NCBI GenBank assembly: GCA_016785955.1
Contig: JAEUWH010000082.1
Location: 1-64,000, forward strand
Source: Pseudobdellovibrionaceae bacterium
GTDB taxonomy: Bacteria; Bdellovibrionota; Bdellovibrionia; Bdellovibrionales; Bdellovibrionaceae
Direction: 5' to 3'
Length of the DNA: 64,000 nucleotides
The notes beneath the pieces are model-generated. The model worked only from the letters and a program-made list of their open reading frames with translations, was not told where the DNA came from and made no database searches. A program made the position numbers and the translations under genes. Each line of letters begins with the position of its first letter. Position 1 is the first letter of the stretch. This document shows, in pieces, positions 1-7,642 of this stretch.

Positions 1-269
1 CCCATCGGGTTTCCTTCGAACTGGACCTTTATTCTCGTTGAATCATATTATTCACACTGAAAATCTCTCAAATCCATTACGTCAAAGATACTTTCCCTAT
101 AGCGCACTCTTTCGGTGTCATTTAATTAGACTCAATTCGCAGTCTTTATAGTTTCTCTAATAGCGGCAACTGACATTTTTTGTTCAAATCCAAGCGTTGC
201 ATCCTGAAATCACTCACGCTCGCGCTTACGTCTCAAAATGAAACATCTTTATGGTGTCATGTTTGCAAT
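1..269. other. No gene assigned at left edge
   Basis: No recognisable protein-coding gene, RNA gene or repeat was found in this leading stretch. Short open stretches exist on the plus strand: one ends at a stop at 58-60, another runs from the window edge to about 148. Neither resembles a known family, and the left edge could be the tail of a gene lying outside the window. An in-frame TTG at 180 could extend the downstream lipoprotein, but the ATG at 270 gives a proper lipoprotein signal. Confidence 0.4.
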
Positions 270-860
270 ATGAAAACATACATAATGCATGTGATTAAAT
301 TTGTTTTAAAAATTATTCATTATTTCAAAAAGATAACACTTTTTTCGTTTGTATCTGTTTTTCTTATTTCGTGTTGTCCAAAGGATGGGGTGGATCGACC
401 CAGTCATAGTGACTCTTATAATATCACCATCGACATTTTTGATCTCAGCATTCAACAACCCGTTAATTTGTTAGATACGGAATCAAAACTGACTTTAGTC
501 TTGAATGATTCTACTCGCAAAGAATCTGAAAGCTTCAAACAAAATGAAGCGTTTCACAATCGATACACTTTTTATTTTAACTCATCAATCCAAGACGAAC
601 ATGTCTCTTCTATCGAGGTGAAGCTCATTGATTATAAAAATCAAATCGTAAATTATAAAACTGCAAAGAAAATCCCATTTCAGCAAGATCCAATTTCATT
701 AACTCTAAACCGTTGGGATAGTATTCTATGCGCAATGAACCCAATCGATTGGATTCTACCAAAAGCCCAGGCCTTTTCCTGCAAGGCCAAAGAGGGTTCT
801 AAAATCACTTTCAGATCTGGATACTTGCTTTCTGTTGGTCTGTATCCCGAAGATCCTTAA
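270..860 (+). CDS. Hypothetical lipoprotein
   Basis: A 196-residue protein of unknown function. I chose the ATG at 270 over an upstream in-frame TTG at 180 because it gives a lysine-rich n-region, a hydrophobic core and a lipobox LISC followed by a second Cys. That predicts export and lipidation. The rest is hydrophilic, with regular beta-type spacing but no motif I recognise. A second in-frame ATG at 285 is also possible. It stands alone and converges on the minus-strand block that ends at 1013. No promoter or terminator was obvious. Confidence 0.6.
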   Translation: MKTYIMHVIKFVLKIIHYFKKITLFSFVSVFLISCCPKDGVDRPSHSDSYNITIDIFDLSIQQPVNLLDTESKLTLVLNDSTRKESESFKQNEAFHNRYTFYFNSSIQDEHVSSIEVKLIDYKNQIVNYKTAKKIPFQQDPISLTLNRWDSILCAMNPIDWILPKAQAFSCKAKEGSKITFRSGYLLSVGLYPEDP

Positions 861-1012
861 AAAACTCAATCTCGATTTTTAGACGGCGTTAGGCACTAAG
901 AATTATATTCACAGAATACAATCTACAGAAGGTCATCTACACCGCTTTGCTCACTACAATTCAAAAGATTGGGCTATTTTAATCCTCGCGCTTAAAAGCA
1001 AAACGCCATGAT

Positions 1013-3130
1013 TTATAATGTGCCGTCCAGCTTATAAGTAAAAACAAAGGCATCGTTGGTTTTAAGTGGGGCGATGCGAGAATAGACTTTTTGCGATGTG
1101 GTTCCAAATACCAGTGGTTCGTATACACCTTCTGGCAAATTATACAGAATAAAACCACCACCTTGCGTACCCCGTGGTGTGATTCGCCCCGAATAGTCAA
1201 AATACAAAAGATGATTTTGAATACGATCAATACCGGGAAGCTCAATTTCAAAATCTTCGTCGATCACAAAGCCAATCACCATATTTGAATTGGGGTACAC
1301 GTTCAGCTTAAGCCCAGTAAAAACTTGACTCATCCACTGCCGCGAGACCAGCGGCACATAAATATAATCAGACTTATCCACATACGTATAGTGTGCCGGA
1401 ATGTATTTTTCGGTAGGATTAGAATATAAGAAACTCCAACGCCCCAGATAGGGCAGTTGCACTGCGCCCACGCCCTTTTCAATTGTTATGCTTTCACTTT
1501 GTCCTTGAAGGTCGATTTCAGAAAACTCGGGTGATCCCGTAAAGGGTTCATAGACTTTGATGTCCACGGTTTCTGTCTTGATCGTATTTTGAATTTCGGC
1601 ATACGAGGTAATTCCCGGGCTAACGATCGTATTGATGTGACCAAAATAGCGATCTCCTCGATACGCCATTAATGTTTTTAAACTACCACCTTCAATAATC
1701 AGAGCATAGTAACCATTTTCAGAAGTCCCCGAAAGTTTAATATCTGGTAACATCAACGAATTAAAATAAATCGTTTCTATCTCGGGTTCATTTTCTATTT
1801 TTACACTCACGCCCGATACCGCTTGCCCATCGAAAGTGACTTTGCCTAAAACAATAGATAAATTAGGATCATTTAAATTCTGTTGCTTCAAATCCGAAAC
1901 AATTTGTTTCAAAGCAACACCCATTTTTTCTGGAATCATTTCGGTTGCAAAATTCTCACCCGCCAAAATAATCTGCTGCGAAGCAAAGTGGCCTTTGCTT
2001 TCAACAATCATATTGGTTGGAGAATTTCTAATCACGTTATCAAATTTAACCACACCATCTTTACCCACCGGCTTTTCAAGCTGACCTTGAAAAATAGTGG
2101 CTTTAGCTGGCTGAGCAAGTCCATTTTTATTATCGATACTATAGGAACTGTATGTGCGACCGCTGACGTCGGACTTAGCAACAATTTTAATCGTAGGTCC
2201 CTGATGCGAACCATGCTTGTTCACTACAACGTCGGACATGCGTACGATACCTTCGCCCAAGATCTGACCTTTTTTATTGATCATACGGGCCAATAGAAAT
2301 CCTTTCAGGTCGGACGGAGTGATTTCGTAAACAGATTCTAAGAAATTCATGGAGCCTTTTTCACGAAAAAACCCTTCCTCAAAACGACGAATTTCAAAAC
2401 GATCATCATTTGAGTATAAGAGACCTTTTTGAATTTCAAAAACACCGACGATACGGTTTTGGGACGATCTCGAGAGTTCGGTGGCCGTTGCTGCATATCG
2501 ATTTTTGTTTACTGCCTCCGAAGCTTTTTCATCAGAATAATTTTTTTCCGTGTTTGAAGAGCCAAATGTCTTATATGTATCTGGGCCTTTGTTAGAGCTT
2601 CCAGAAACCCAAGTTGTGGCTGCACTTTGTGTTTTTGGCTTATGACCTTGCAACCAAGACGCCTGAACCGAACCTTCTTGTATTTTTTTTCGGAAATAGG
2701 GTTTGAATTCCGCAACCCAATTTTTTTGATCGGCGTTTATCGAAACAGGTCCGCCGGCAACGTCATCAGCAAGATCGGTGTGACGGATGTAATTTTCATT
2801 AACCGCCTGGGTATTAAAATATTGAACCTCTTTTTTAATCACGATCGCATTTAATACCATCTTCTTGGATAGCGGATGAAAGTGATTAAGTGCTTCGTCA
2901 TGATTATCCGTGGACAGATTAATCACGCGCGCGGGTTCATTTTGAATACTAATGCCTACGCTTTTTTTGATATTTACGGCATCGTAGGCAACATAGGATG
3001 GATAGTTTTTATTTACGGTGATGGAAACTTTCTTACTCAAAAAAATATGCAGATGACTATCCATCTTGGAGGGATATCCAAAAACAAATGCGAACGCTAC
3101 AATTTGTAGAACGATCCGAAGTATTCTCAT
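1013..3130 (-). CDS. Large exported protein of unknown function
   Basis: A 705-residue protein whose N-terminus (MRILRIV... FAFVFG) looks like a cleavable signal peptide, so periplasmic or surface location is likely. It has no transmembrane segments after the leader. The middle contains stretches such as VLGKVTFDGQAVSGVSVKIEN that resemble carboxypeptidase-regulatory-like or Ig-like beta-sandwich domains, and the C-terminal third is rich in Tyr, Gly and Pro. No catalytic motif was seen. It is the last gene of a minus-strand run, 16 bp after a small lipoprotein gene, so the two are probably co-transcribed. It may be a surface or adhesion-type protein, but that is a guess from composition. Confidence 0.7.
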   Translation of the reverse strand: MRILRIVLQIVAFAFVFGYPSKMDSHLHIFLSKKVSITVNKNYPSYVAYDAVNIKKSVGISIQNEPARVINLSTDNHDEALNHFHPLSKKMVLNAIVIKKEVQYFNTQAVNENYIRHTDLADDVAGGPVSINADQKNWVAEFKPYFRKKIQEGSVQASWLQGHKPKTQSAATTWVSGSSNKGPDTYKTFGSSNTEKNYSDEKASEAVNKNRYAATATELSRSSQNRIVGVFEIQKGLLYSNDDRFEIRRFEEGFFREKGSMNFLESVYEITPSDLKGFLLARMINKKGQILGEGIVRMSDVVVNKHGSHQGPTIKIVAKSDVSGRTYSSYSIDNKNGLAQPAKATIFQGQLEKPVGKDGVVKFDNVIRNSPTNMIVESKGHFASQQIILAGENFATEMIPEKMGVALKQIVSDLKQQNLNDPNLSIVLGKVTFDGQAVSGVSVKIENEPEIETIYFNSLMLPDIKLSGTSENGYYALIIEGGSLKTLMAYRGDRYFGHINTIVSPGITSYAEIQNTIKTETVDIKVYEPFTGSPEFSEIDLQGQSESITIEKGVGAVQLPYLGRWSFLYSNPTEKYIPAHYTYVDKSDYIYVPLVSRQWMSQVFTGLKLNVYPNSNMVIGFVIDEDFEIELPGIDRIQNHLLYFDYSGRITPRGTQGGGFILYNLPEGVYEPLVFGTTSQKVYSRIAPLKTNDAFVFTYKLDGTL

Positions 3131-3146
3131 CGCTGTTTACAGAATC

Positions 3147-3581
3147 TTAAAACGCGTTGAAATCGTCAATGATATTGCGGTTTTCGAGACTTTTGAGGAG
3201 TTCTCTTTTCAGATCCGCTGCGATAATATTGGCCAGTCTTTCGTCGTCACCGACAGTGTCATAACTACCATCGTCGAGTTGGGCCTGCACAATGACATCA
3301 ACATGCACATCATAAGGTCGACGTTCGCCTAGTATTTTAATATGAGCAAAGCGTCGTTCTCTTGCTTTTTTCGCCGAGTCTATCACGCGACCTCGTTTGT
3401 CCATAAAACCGGTCAACACCTCTCGACCGTTCTGAGAAAGCTCCCGAGGTTCTCCGTACAACTTCACAATCGCTTTACGCGTTTCCGTAAGACTGACGTT
3501 AGAATCACTGATCATGGCCGCCGGTCCTGCACAACCCAAGACAAAAGCAGATAATAGCACTAAGAAAATTATTTTATGCAT
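3147..3581 (-). CDS. Small lipoprotein
   Basis: A 144-residue protein with a lipoprotein signal: Lys at position 3, a hydrophobic core, and the lipobox VLGC at about residues 14-17. The mature part is charged, with repeated Arg/Lys/Asp and a likely helical C-terminus. No domain was recognised. It lies 6 bp downstream of the HPPK-like gene and 16 bp upstream of the 705-residue exported protein, which suggests one transcript. A shared role with the exported protein is possible but unproven. Confidence 0.65.
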   Translation of the reverse strand: MHKIIFLVLLSAFVLGCAGPAAMISDSNVSLTETRKAIVKLYGEPRELSQNGREVLTGFMDKRGRVIDSAKKARERRFAHIKILGERRPYDVHVDVIVQAQLDDGSYDTVGDDERLANIIAADLKRELLKSLENRNIIDDFNAF

Positions 3582-3587
3582 CTTTTT

Positions 3588-4073
3588 TTATTTTAAAGAG
3601 GGTTCTTGAAGTTGATCAATATATATTTTGCCTTGAAACAGAAATTCAAAATCTGTTTTTATATTGTTGATATCTAAAGTCTTTAAATCTTCTTTTAAAA
3701 TTGGATGTGCATATTGGGGCGCCACCTCAGCACAGCAATGCAATACGAGCGGATCAAAATTAAGCAGGGGAGACGGCAGTGTCAGTTCAGGTATCCATTG
3801 AATATCATTGTTGAAAACAACGATTTCACATTTAAAGTCTGATCCCTGCAAACGGCGTTGGGCGGCTAATATATTTTCTATATCTACAGACGTCTCGACC
3901 ACAATGGCAAACGACATCTCTTCATCCAACCGAGTTGTTGAAAAATTTGTTTTTTTAAAGACAGATGATATTTTGACTATTTTAAAAAGTTGGTGATAGT
4001 CATTTAAAACTTTTACGATTCGTTGCTGTTTAGTGCTAATTTTAAATCGAAATACAAAAATGCAAAAGTTCAT
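3588..4073 (-). CDS. Degenerate HPPK (FolK)-like protein
   Basis: A 161-residue protein. Aligned by eye, it matches 6-hydroxymethyl-7,8-dihydropterin pyrophosphokinase over most of its length: ISSVFKKT against the SSxYxT strand, VVETSVDIENILAAQRRLQG against the 'LET..LL..l..IE' helix, and ELTLPSPLLNFDPLVLHCCAEVA against 'L.vPH....RgFmLwPL.EIAP'. The residues that define the enzyme look lost: the GSN loop, the two metal-binding Asp of the DLDI motif (here KCEI), the His of PH (here PS) and the conserved Arg. It may be a pseudoenzyme. It starts 9 bp after dapB, with GGGGA before the ATG. Confidence 0.55.
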   Translation of the reverse strand: MNFCIFVFRFKISTKQQRIVKVLNDYHQLFKIVKISSVFKKTNFSTTRLDEEMSFAIVVETSVDIENILAAQRRLQGSDFKCEIVVFNNDIQWIPELTLPSPLLNFDPLVLHCCAEVAPQYAHPILKEDLKTLDINNIKTDFEFLFQGKIYIDQLQEPSLK

Positions 4074-4082
4074 TCCCCGATA

Positions 4083-4781
4083 TTAAAATATATCCTTCAT
4101 AGAATAAAGACCAGGACCCTTTTTCATCAACGATAGGCCAGCCTTTAAAGCGCCTTCCGCAAAAACTTTTCGATTTAAAGCCTGGTGCTCAATAGTTATG
4201 ACCTCTTGGTCCGACATGGCCCAGATCCGATGCACCCCAAAAATACCACCACCGCGCACACTGAGGGTCTGGGGGATCGCCCGACCAATCGCTGATTCCA
4301 AATTCTCCTGCATTGTTTTGGCTGTCCCACTGGGGGCGTCTTTTTTATGCTTATGATGAAGCTCTTCAATTTGAAAATCAAAATCTTTGATCGACGAAAA
4401 CAAGCTCAGCATTTTGTTTACAAACGCCACACCGATACTCATGTTGGAGGACCATAATACTGGTGCTTGGCGAGCCACCTCTTTCAAAATATTTTTTTGC
4501 ACATCTGATATACCCGTCGTCCCCGATACAATTGGTTTTCCATATTTGGCCATACCTCGAAGTGAGACCTCAAAATTATCTGGCAACGAGAAGTCGATCC
4601 ACAATTCGACTTCTTCATTTTTTTTATCTTGCCAGCTATTTGAATTATGCAAAAAACCTTCTGGCTGTTTGGTGTTATAAAAACCTAAAAAAGGAACATG
4701 ACCTGCGTCCTTAATTGCCTGGCACAGTTCTTTTCCCATTTTTCCGGCAGCACCGACAACCCCGACGTTTAAAGGCTTCAT
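4083..4781 (-). CDS. dapB: 4-hydroxy-tetrahydrodipicolinate reductase
   Basis: DapB reduces 4-hydroxy-tetrahydrodipicolinate with NAD(P)H in the lysine/diaminopimelate pathway, which feeds peptidoglycan synthesis. The 232-residue product has the N-terminal dinucleotide-binding loop VGVVGAAGKMG, a central SGTTG motif, and the catalytic segment ELHHKHKKDAPSGTA, which carries the paired His and the Lys/Gly-Thr substrate contacts. It is a little shorter than the usual 240-270 residues. It overlaps the end of dapA by 4 bp (ATGA-type), so it is translationally coupled in a dapF-dapA-dapB order. Confidence 0.95.
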   Translation of the reverse strand: MKPLNVGVVGAAGKMGKELCQAIKDAGHVPFLGFYNTKQPEGFLHNSNSWQDKKNEEVELWIDFSLPDNFEVSLRGMAKYGKPIVSGTTGISDVQKNILKEVARQAPVLWSSNMSIGVAFVNKMLSLFSSIKDFDFQIEELHHKHKKDAPSGTAKTMQENLESAIGRAIPQTLSVRGGGIFGVHRIWAMSDQEVITIEHQALNRKVFAEGALKAGLSLMKKGPGLYSMKDIF

Positions 4782-5659
4782 AGCATTCCTAAGGATTTCA
4801 TTTCAGTTTTTAGTTTTTCAGTAGCCTCGGCCGACATTTCCACTAGGGGTAAACGCAGCTCTGCAGACTCTATGATTCCCATCAATTGCAATGCGCGCTT
4901 AACCGGAATCGGATTTGCTTCAATGAATAATAAATCAATCAATGCCCGATACTTTTTCAACAGCGCCTCGGCTTCGTCATGTTGTCCTTTTCGAGCCGCG
5001 TTTGTAATATTCACGAAAACATCGGGAATCACATGCGTGGCCACGGAAATGACCCCATGACCTTGATTTTTCAAAAATTCGGCATAAGTGCCGTCATCAC
5101 CAGATAACAAGACAAAGTTTTTATCGGTTTTCTCGATAATTTTGCGCTCGATTTCGATATTTCCGGTTGCTTCCTTGATGCCAATAATATTTTTCACAGT
5201 GGCCAAGCGGGACACCGTCTCGGGATCAAGACTGGTGATCGTGCGACCAGGTACATTGTACAAAATAACGGGAATGTCGCAAGACTCGGCCACCGCTTTA
5301 AAATGTAAATATAAACCATGCTGCGGGGGTTTGTTGTAATAGGGAACCACCACCAGCGCGGCATCCGCGCCCAATTCTTTTGCGTACCGAGTATTCTGAA
5401 TCGTTTTCTCAGTCGAATTGGAACCCGTTCCTAAAATCAACGGCACATTACCCATTGTCCAATTTTTTACTTTTTTAAAAATTTCGGCAACTTCGTCATC
5501 ACCTAAATTGGGCGATTCTGCGGTCGTACCATTGACAACGAATCCTTCAATTTTTCCCGTTAGTTGCTGCTTTACTAATTTTTCCAAACTAATAAAATCA
5601 ACCTTCTGATTTTTGAATGGGGTGATCAATGCCGTAAATACACCTTTAAATTTTGACAT
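4778..5659 (-). CDS. dapA: 4-hydroxy-tetrahydrodipicolinate synthase
   Basis: DapA condenses pyruvate with aspartate semialdehyde, the first committed step to diaminopimelate and lysine. The 293-residue TIM-barrel protein has the GTTAESPNL loop (the first Thr is catalytic), the YNVPGRT segment with the active-site Tyr and the Arg, and the Schiff-base Lys in GIKEATG. Length is normal. A clear AAGGAG precedes the ATG. It lies 2 bp after dapF and overlaps dapB by 4 bp, in one operon. Confidence 0.96.
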   Translation of the reverse strand: MSKFKGVFTALITPFKNQKVDFISLEKLVKQQLTGKIEGFVVNGTTAESPNLGDDEVAEIFKKVKNWTMGNVPLILGTGSNSTEKTIQNTRYAKELGADAALVVVPYYNKPPQHGLYLHFKAVAESCDIPVILYNVPGRTITSLDPETVSRLATVKNIIGIKEATGNIEIERKIIEKTDKNFVLLSGDDGTYAEFLKNQGHGVISVATHVIPDVFVNITNAARKGQHDEAEALLKKYRALIDLLFIEANPIPVKRALQLMGIIESAELRLPLVEMSAEATEKLKTEMKSLGML

Positions 5660-5661
5660 GT

Positions 5662-6489
5662 TTACTCCTTAAACTCGGTAGTGACTTGGCCTATGTAATC
5701 CGCCGAACCGATTAAAGTTGGGGTTTTACCATTAAAATCAACTTGTAATTGTCCACCCGGCATAACGACCGTTACATTTTTTTGCGCCAGCTTATCACAA
5801 ACATACAATGCCGCCGCGGTCGCTCCGGTGCCACATGCCTGAGTAAAATCATCAACGCCGCGCTCGAATGAGATCGCTTTGGTCGGCGCCTGTTTCCCAG
5901 GCTGAATCAACGTTACATTCGTGCCTTTTACAAAAAATTTATGCTGTCGCAAAAACATCCACAGAGATTTCAATTTCAAGGCAGACTCCCAATCGTTGAC
6001 GACAATCACCAGATGAGGAACTCCAGTATCCACAAAATACGCGCTCGTAGACGCCACTTTTTTAAAATCTTCAAAATCGTTCGCTGACTTAAAAAAAGCT
6101 GTTGTTAATTCAAGATTGAGCTTTTGCCTAGGCTCGCTCATTTGCACATGAAAAAAATCATTCTTAGATTCTGATGTGATTGTCCCGGCACCTGTTTGTA
6201 TGGAGATTTTTGTCATGGCCGAAGAAATTTTCTTCAAAACGAATGCGTGCGCACAGCGAGTCGCATTGCCACACATTTCCGCACCAGATCCATCGGAATT
6301 AAAAAAATGCCATTTAAATTCACCCGGCGCCAACGATTCTAAAAACACAGCACCATCAGCAAAAAACCCTTCATACGGATCACAAATCTTTTTTGTCAGC
6401 GACCCCAGCTGGTCTGTGGATAAATTTAATTTTTCACGTATTAAAAAAATATTTTTCGCACCCGAAAATTTCTCAAAATCAATTTTCAT
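5662..6489 (-). CDS. dapF: Diaminopimelate epimerase
   Basis: DapF converts LL- to meso-diaminopimelate using two cysteines as acid and base. The 275-residue product shows both: MCGNATRCAHAF near residue 77 and QACGTGATAAAL near residue 218. It also has the conserved duplicated fold landmarks DGAVFLE and FERGVDDF. Its start overlaps the end of the upstream LptM-like gene by 11 bp, and it is followed after 2 bp by dapA, so the pathway genes are tightly coupled. Confidence 0.95.
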   Translation of the reverse strand: MKIDFEKFSGAKNIFLIREKLNLSTDQLGSLTKKICDPYEGFFADGAVFLESLAPGEFKWHFFNSDGSGAEMCGNATRCAHAFVLKKISSAMTKISIQTGAGTITSESKNDFFHVQMSEPRQKLNLELTTAFFKSANDFEDFKKVASTSAYFVDTGVPHLVIVVNDWESALKLKSLWMFLRQHKFFVKGTNVTLIQPGKQAPTKAISFERGVDDFTQACGTGATAAALYVCDKLAQKNVTVVMPGGQLQVDFNGKTPTLIGSADYIGQVTTEFKE

Positions 6490-6721
6490 TTGAGCGCTCG
6501 CTGTTGTTCCCCGAATTTACTTTTGGTGCAAACTCGACACGATTTTCCGTCGACGGAAGAGGACGTTTTTGTTTGCTCTTTTTTTCTCGGTCTTTCTCCA
6601 GGTCTCCCGTCGAGATCCACGGTTCTTTGAGTGGCGGCAGCGGTTTGCTTTTCACTCCACAACCAATTTCAAATATAAATATTGAAACCAATAAAGATAG
6701 AACCCGTACAACTTTCCGCAT
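6479..6721 (-). CDS. lptM: Small LptM-like lipoprotein beside dapF
   Basis: An 80-residue lipoprotein with a hydrophobic leader and the sequence IGCGVKSKPLPP at the cleavage site. This closely matches the 'GCGxKxPxxPP' start of E. coli LptM (YifL), which assists maturation of the LptD-LptE outer-membrane LPS translocon. The neighbour agrees: yifL/lptM precedes dapF in enterobacteria too, and here the two genes overlap by 11 bp. The mature part is short, charged and probably disordered, as in the family. The call rests on a short motif plus synteny. Confidence 0.6.
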   Translation of the reverse strand: MRKVVRVLSLLVSIFIFEIGCGVKSKPLPPLKEPWISTGDLEKDREKKSKQKRPLPSTENRVEFAPKVNSGNNSERSNEN

Positions 6722-6769
6722 AGATATTTTCTAGCATAAACACTGGTGGATTCCAATAGCATTCGAGAA

Positions 6770-6810
6770 CTAGGACGTTTTTGTCATTACCAACCTATCT
6801 AGGACGTTTT
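6770..6810. repeat. 12-bp direct repeat upstream of the dap cluster
   Basis: CTAGGACGTTTT occurs at 6770-6781 and again at 6799-6810, 29 bp start to start. It sits in the gap before the LptM-like gene, and the second copy touches the stop codon of the TPR gene. Two spaced copies upstream of an operon could be binding sites for a regulator, but none is identified. Confidence 0.45.
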
Positions 6811-7642
6811 AATTACCTGCGCGAAATTTAAAATAGTGGTCCAATGCTGAAGAGCAAAAATACAGATCATAGTAATAGCGTCTATAAAAATGTTCTGGAA
6901 AGGGACCACAAATTGGCTCGTCCTCGCTCTTTACTTTACCCTCAAGCCGCTTTTCCCAATATGCTATTTGAGGATTTTGAGCATCGACATTTTTTATGAG
7001 GGCAAGTGCCGCAAAAGCCTTTTCTTTATTTCCCGAAGAAAATTTCTCTAAAAAATCAACATATGCATTAATAATTGGGTAATTTGGTAGTTGAAGATCC
7101 TTCAAGCGAGTCTTCGACTGAGTAAAGTCTTTAGACTCCACATTGACATTGGCTAGACTTAAAAAGATGGAAGCGAACACAACATTCTTGTCAAATGGGT
7201 TCTTAGCTCGAAATTCTTCTAAGGCTTCCTTCGCTTTATCAACGTTTTTTTTATTCAGATGATTTCGCACTATTTCAATCATGATCAGCGTGTTGTCCGG
7301 TTCAATTTTTTGAGCCCGCTCAACAGCCGAAATTGATTTTGAAACATCCGTCTTCTTAAAGTTAATGCTCGACTCATACTCTTGCTGTGCTTTATCGAAC
7401 AGAAATAGACTACCTAAGTCTTTCAATATATTTCTAATTTCAATTGCAGCCGACTTGTTTTTCTCTGCCAGCTGAGCTTTAAATAGTATACGAATAGCCT
7501 GGTCTCGATCTTTTTGCAGAATAAGATTCTGAGCAATTTCAATAATTTCTTTGGACTGCGCAGCCTCTTCCTTTTTAGTCACGGCTATCGAAGTGCAGAA
7601 AAATACATTTAAAGAAATTAGAATACTAAATAGTTTATTCAT
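6809..7642 (-). CDS. Exported TPR-like protein
   Basis: A 277-residue protein with an N-terminal hydrophobic leader (MNKLFSILISLNVFF) and then about 180 residues of amphipathic helices with tetratricopeptide-like spacing. Examples are DQAIRILFKAQLAE, SISAVERAQKIEPDNTLIMIEIV and KAKEALEEFRAKNPFDKNVVFASIFL. The C-terminal 40 residues are aromatic with two Cys and look separate. Such proteins usually act as periplasmic scaffolds. Its ATG overlaps the ftsK stop by 1 bp, so it is the second gene of an ftsK transcript. Confidence 0.65.
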   Translation of the reverse strand: MNKLFSILISLNVFFCTSIAVTKKEEAAQSKEIIEIAQNLILQKDRDQAIRILFKAQLAEKNKSAAIEIRNILKDLGSLFLFDKAQQEYESSINFKKTDVSKSISAVERAQKIEPDNTLIMIEIVRNHLNKKNVDKAKEALEEFRAKNPFDKNVVFASIFLSLANVNVESKDFTQSKTRLKDLQLPNYPIINAYVDFLEKFSSGNKEKAFAALALIKNVDAQNPQIAYWEKRLEGKVKSEDEPICGPFPEHFYRRYYYDLYFCSSALDHYFKFRAGN

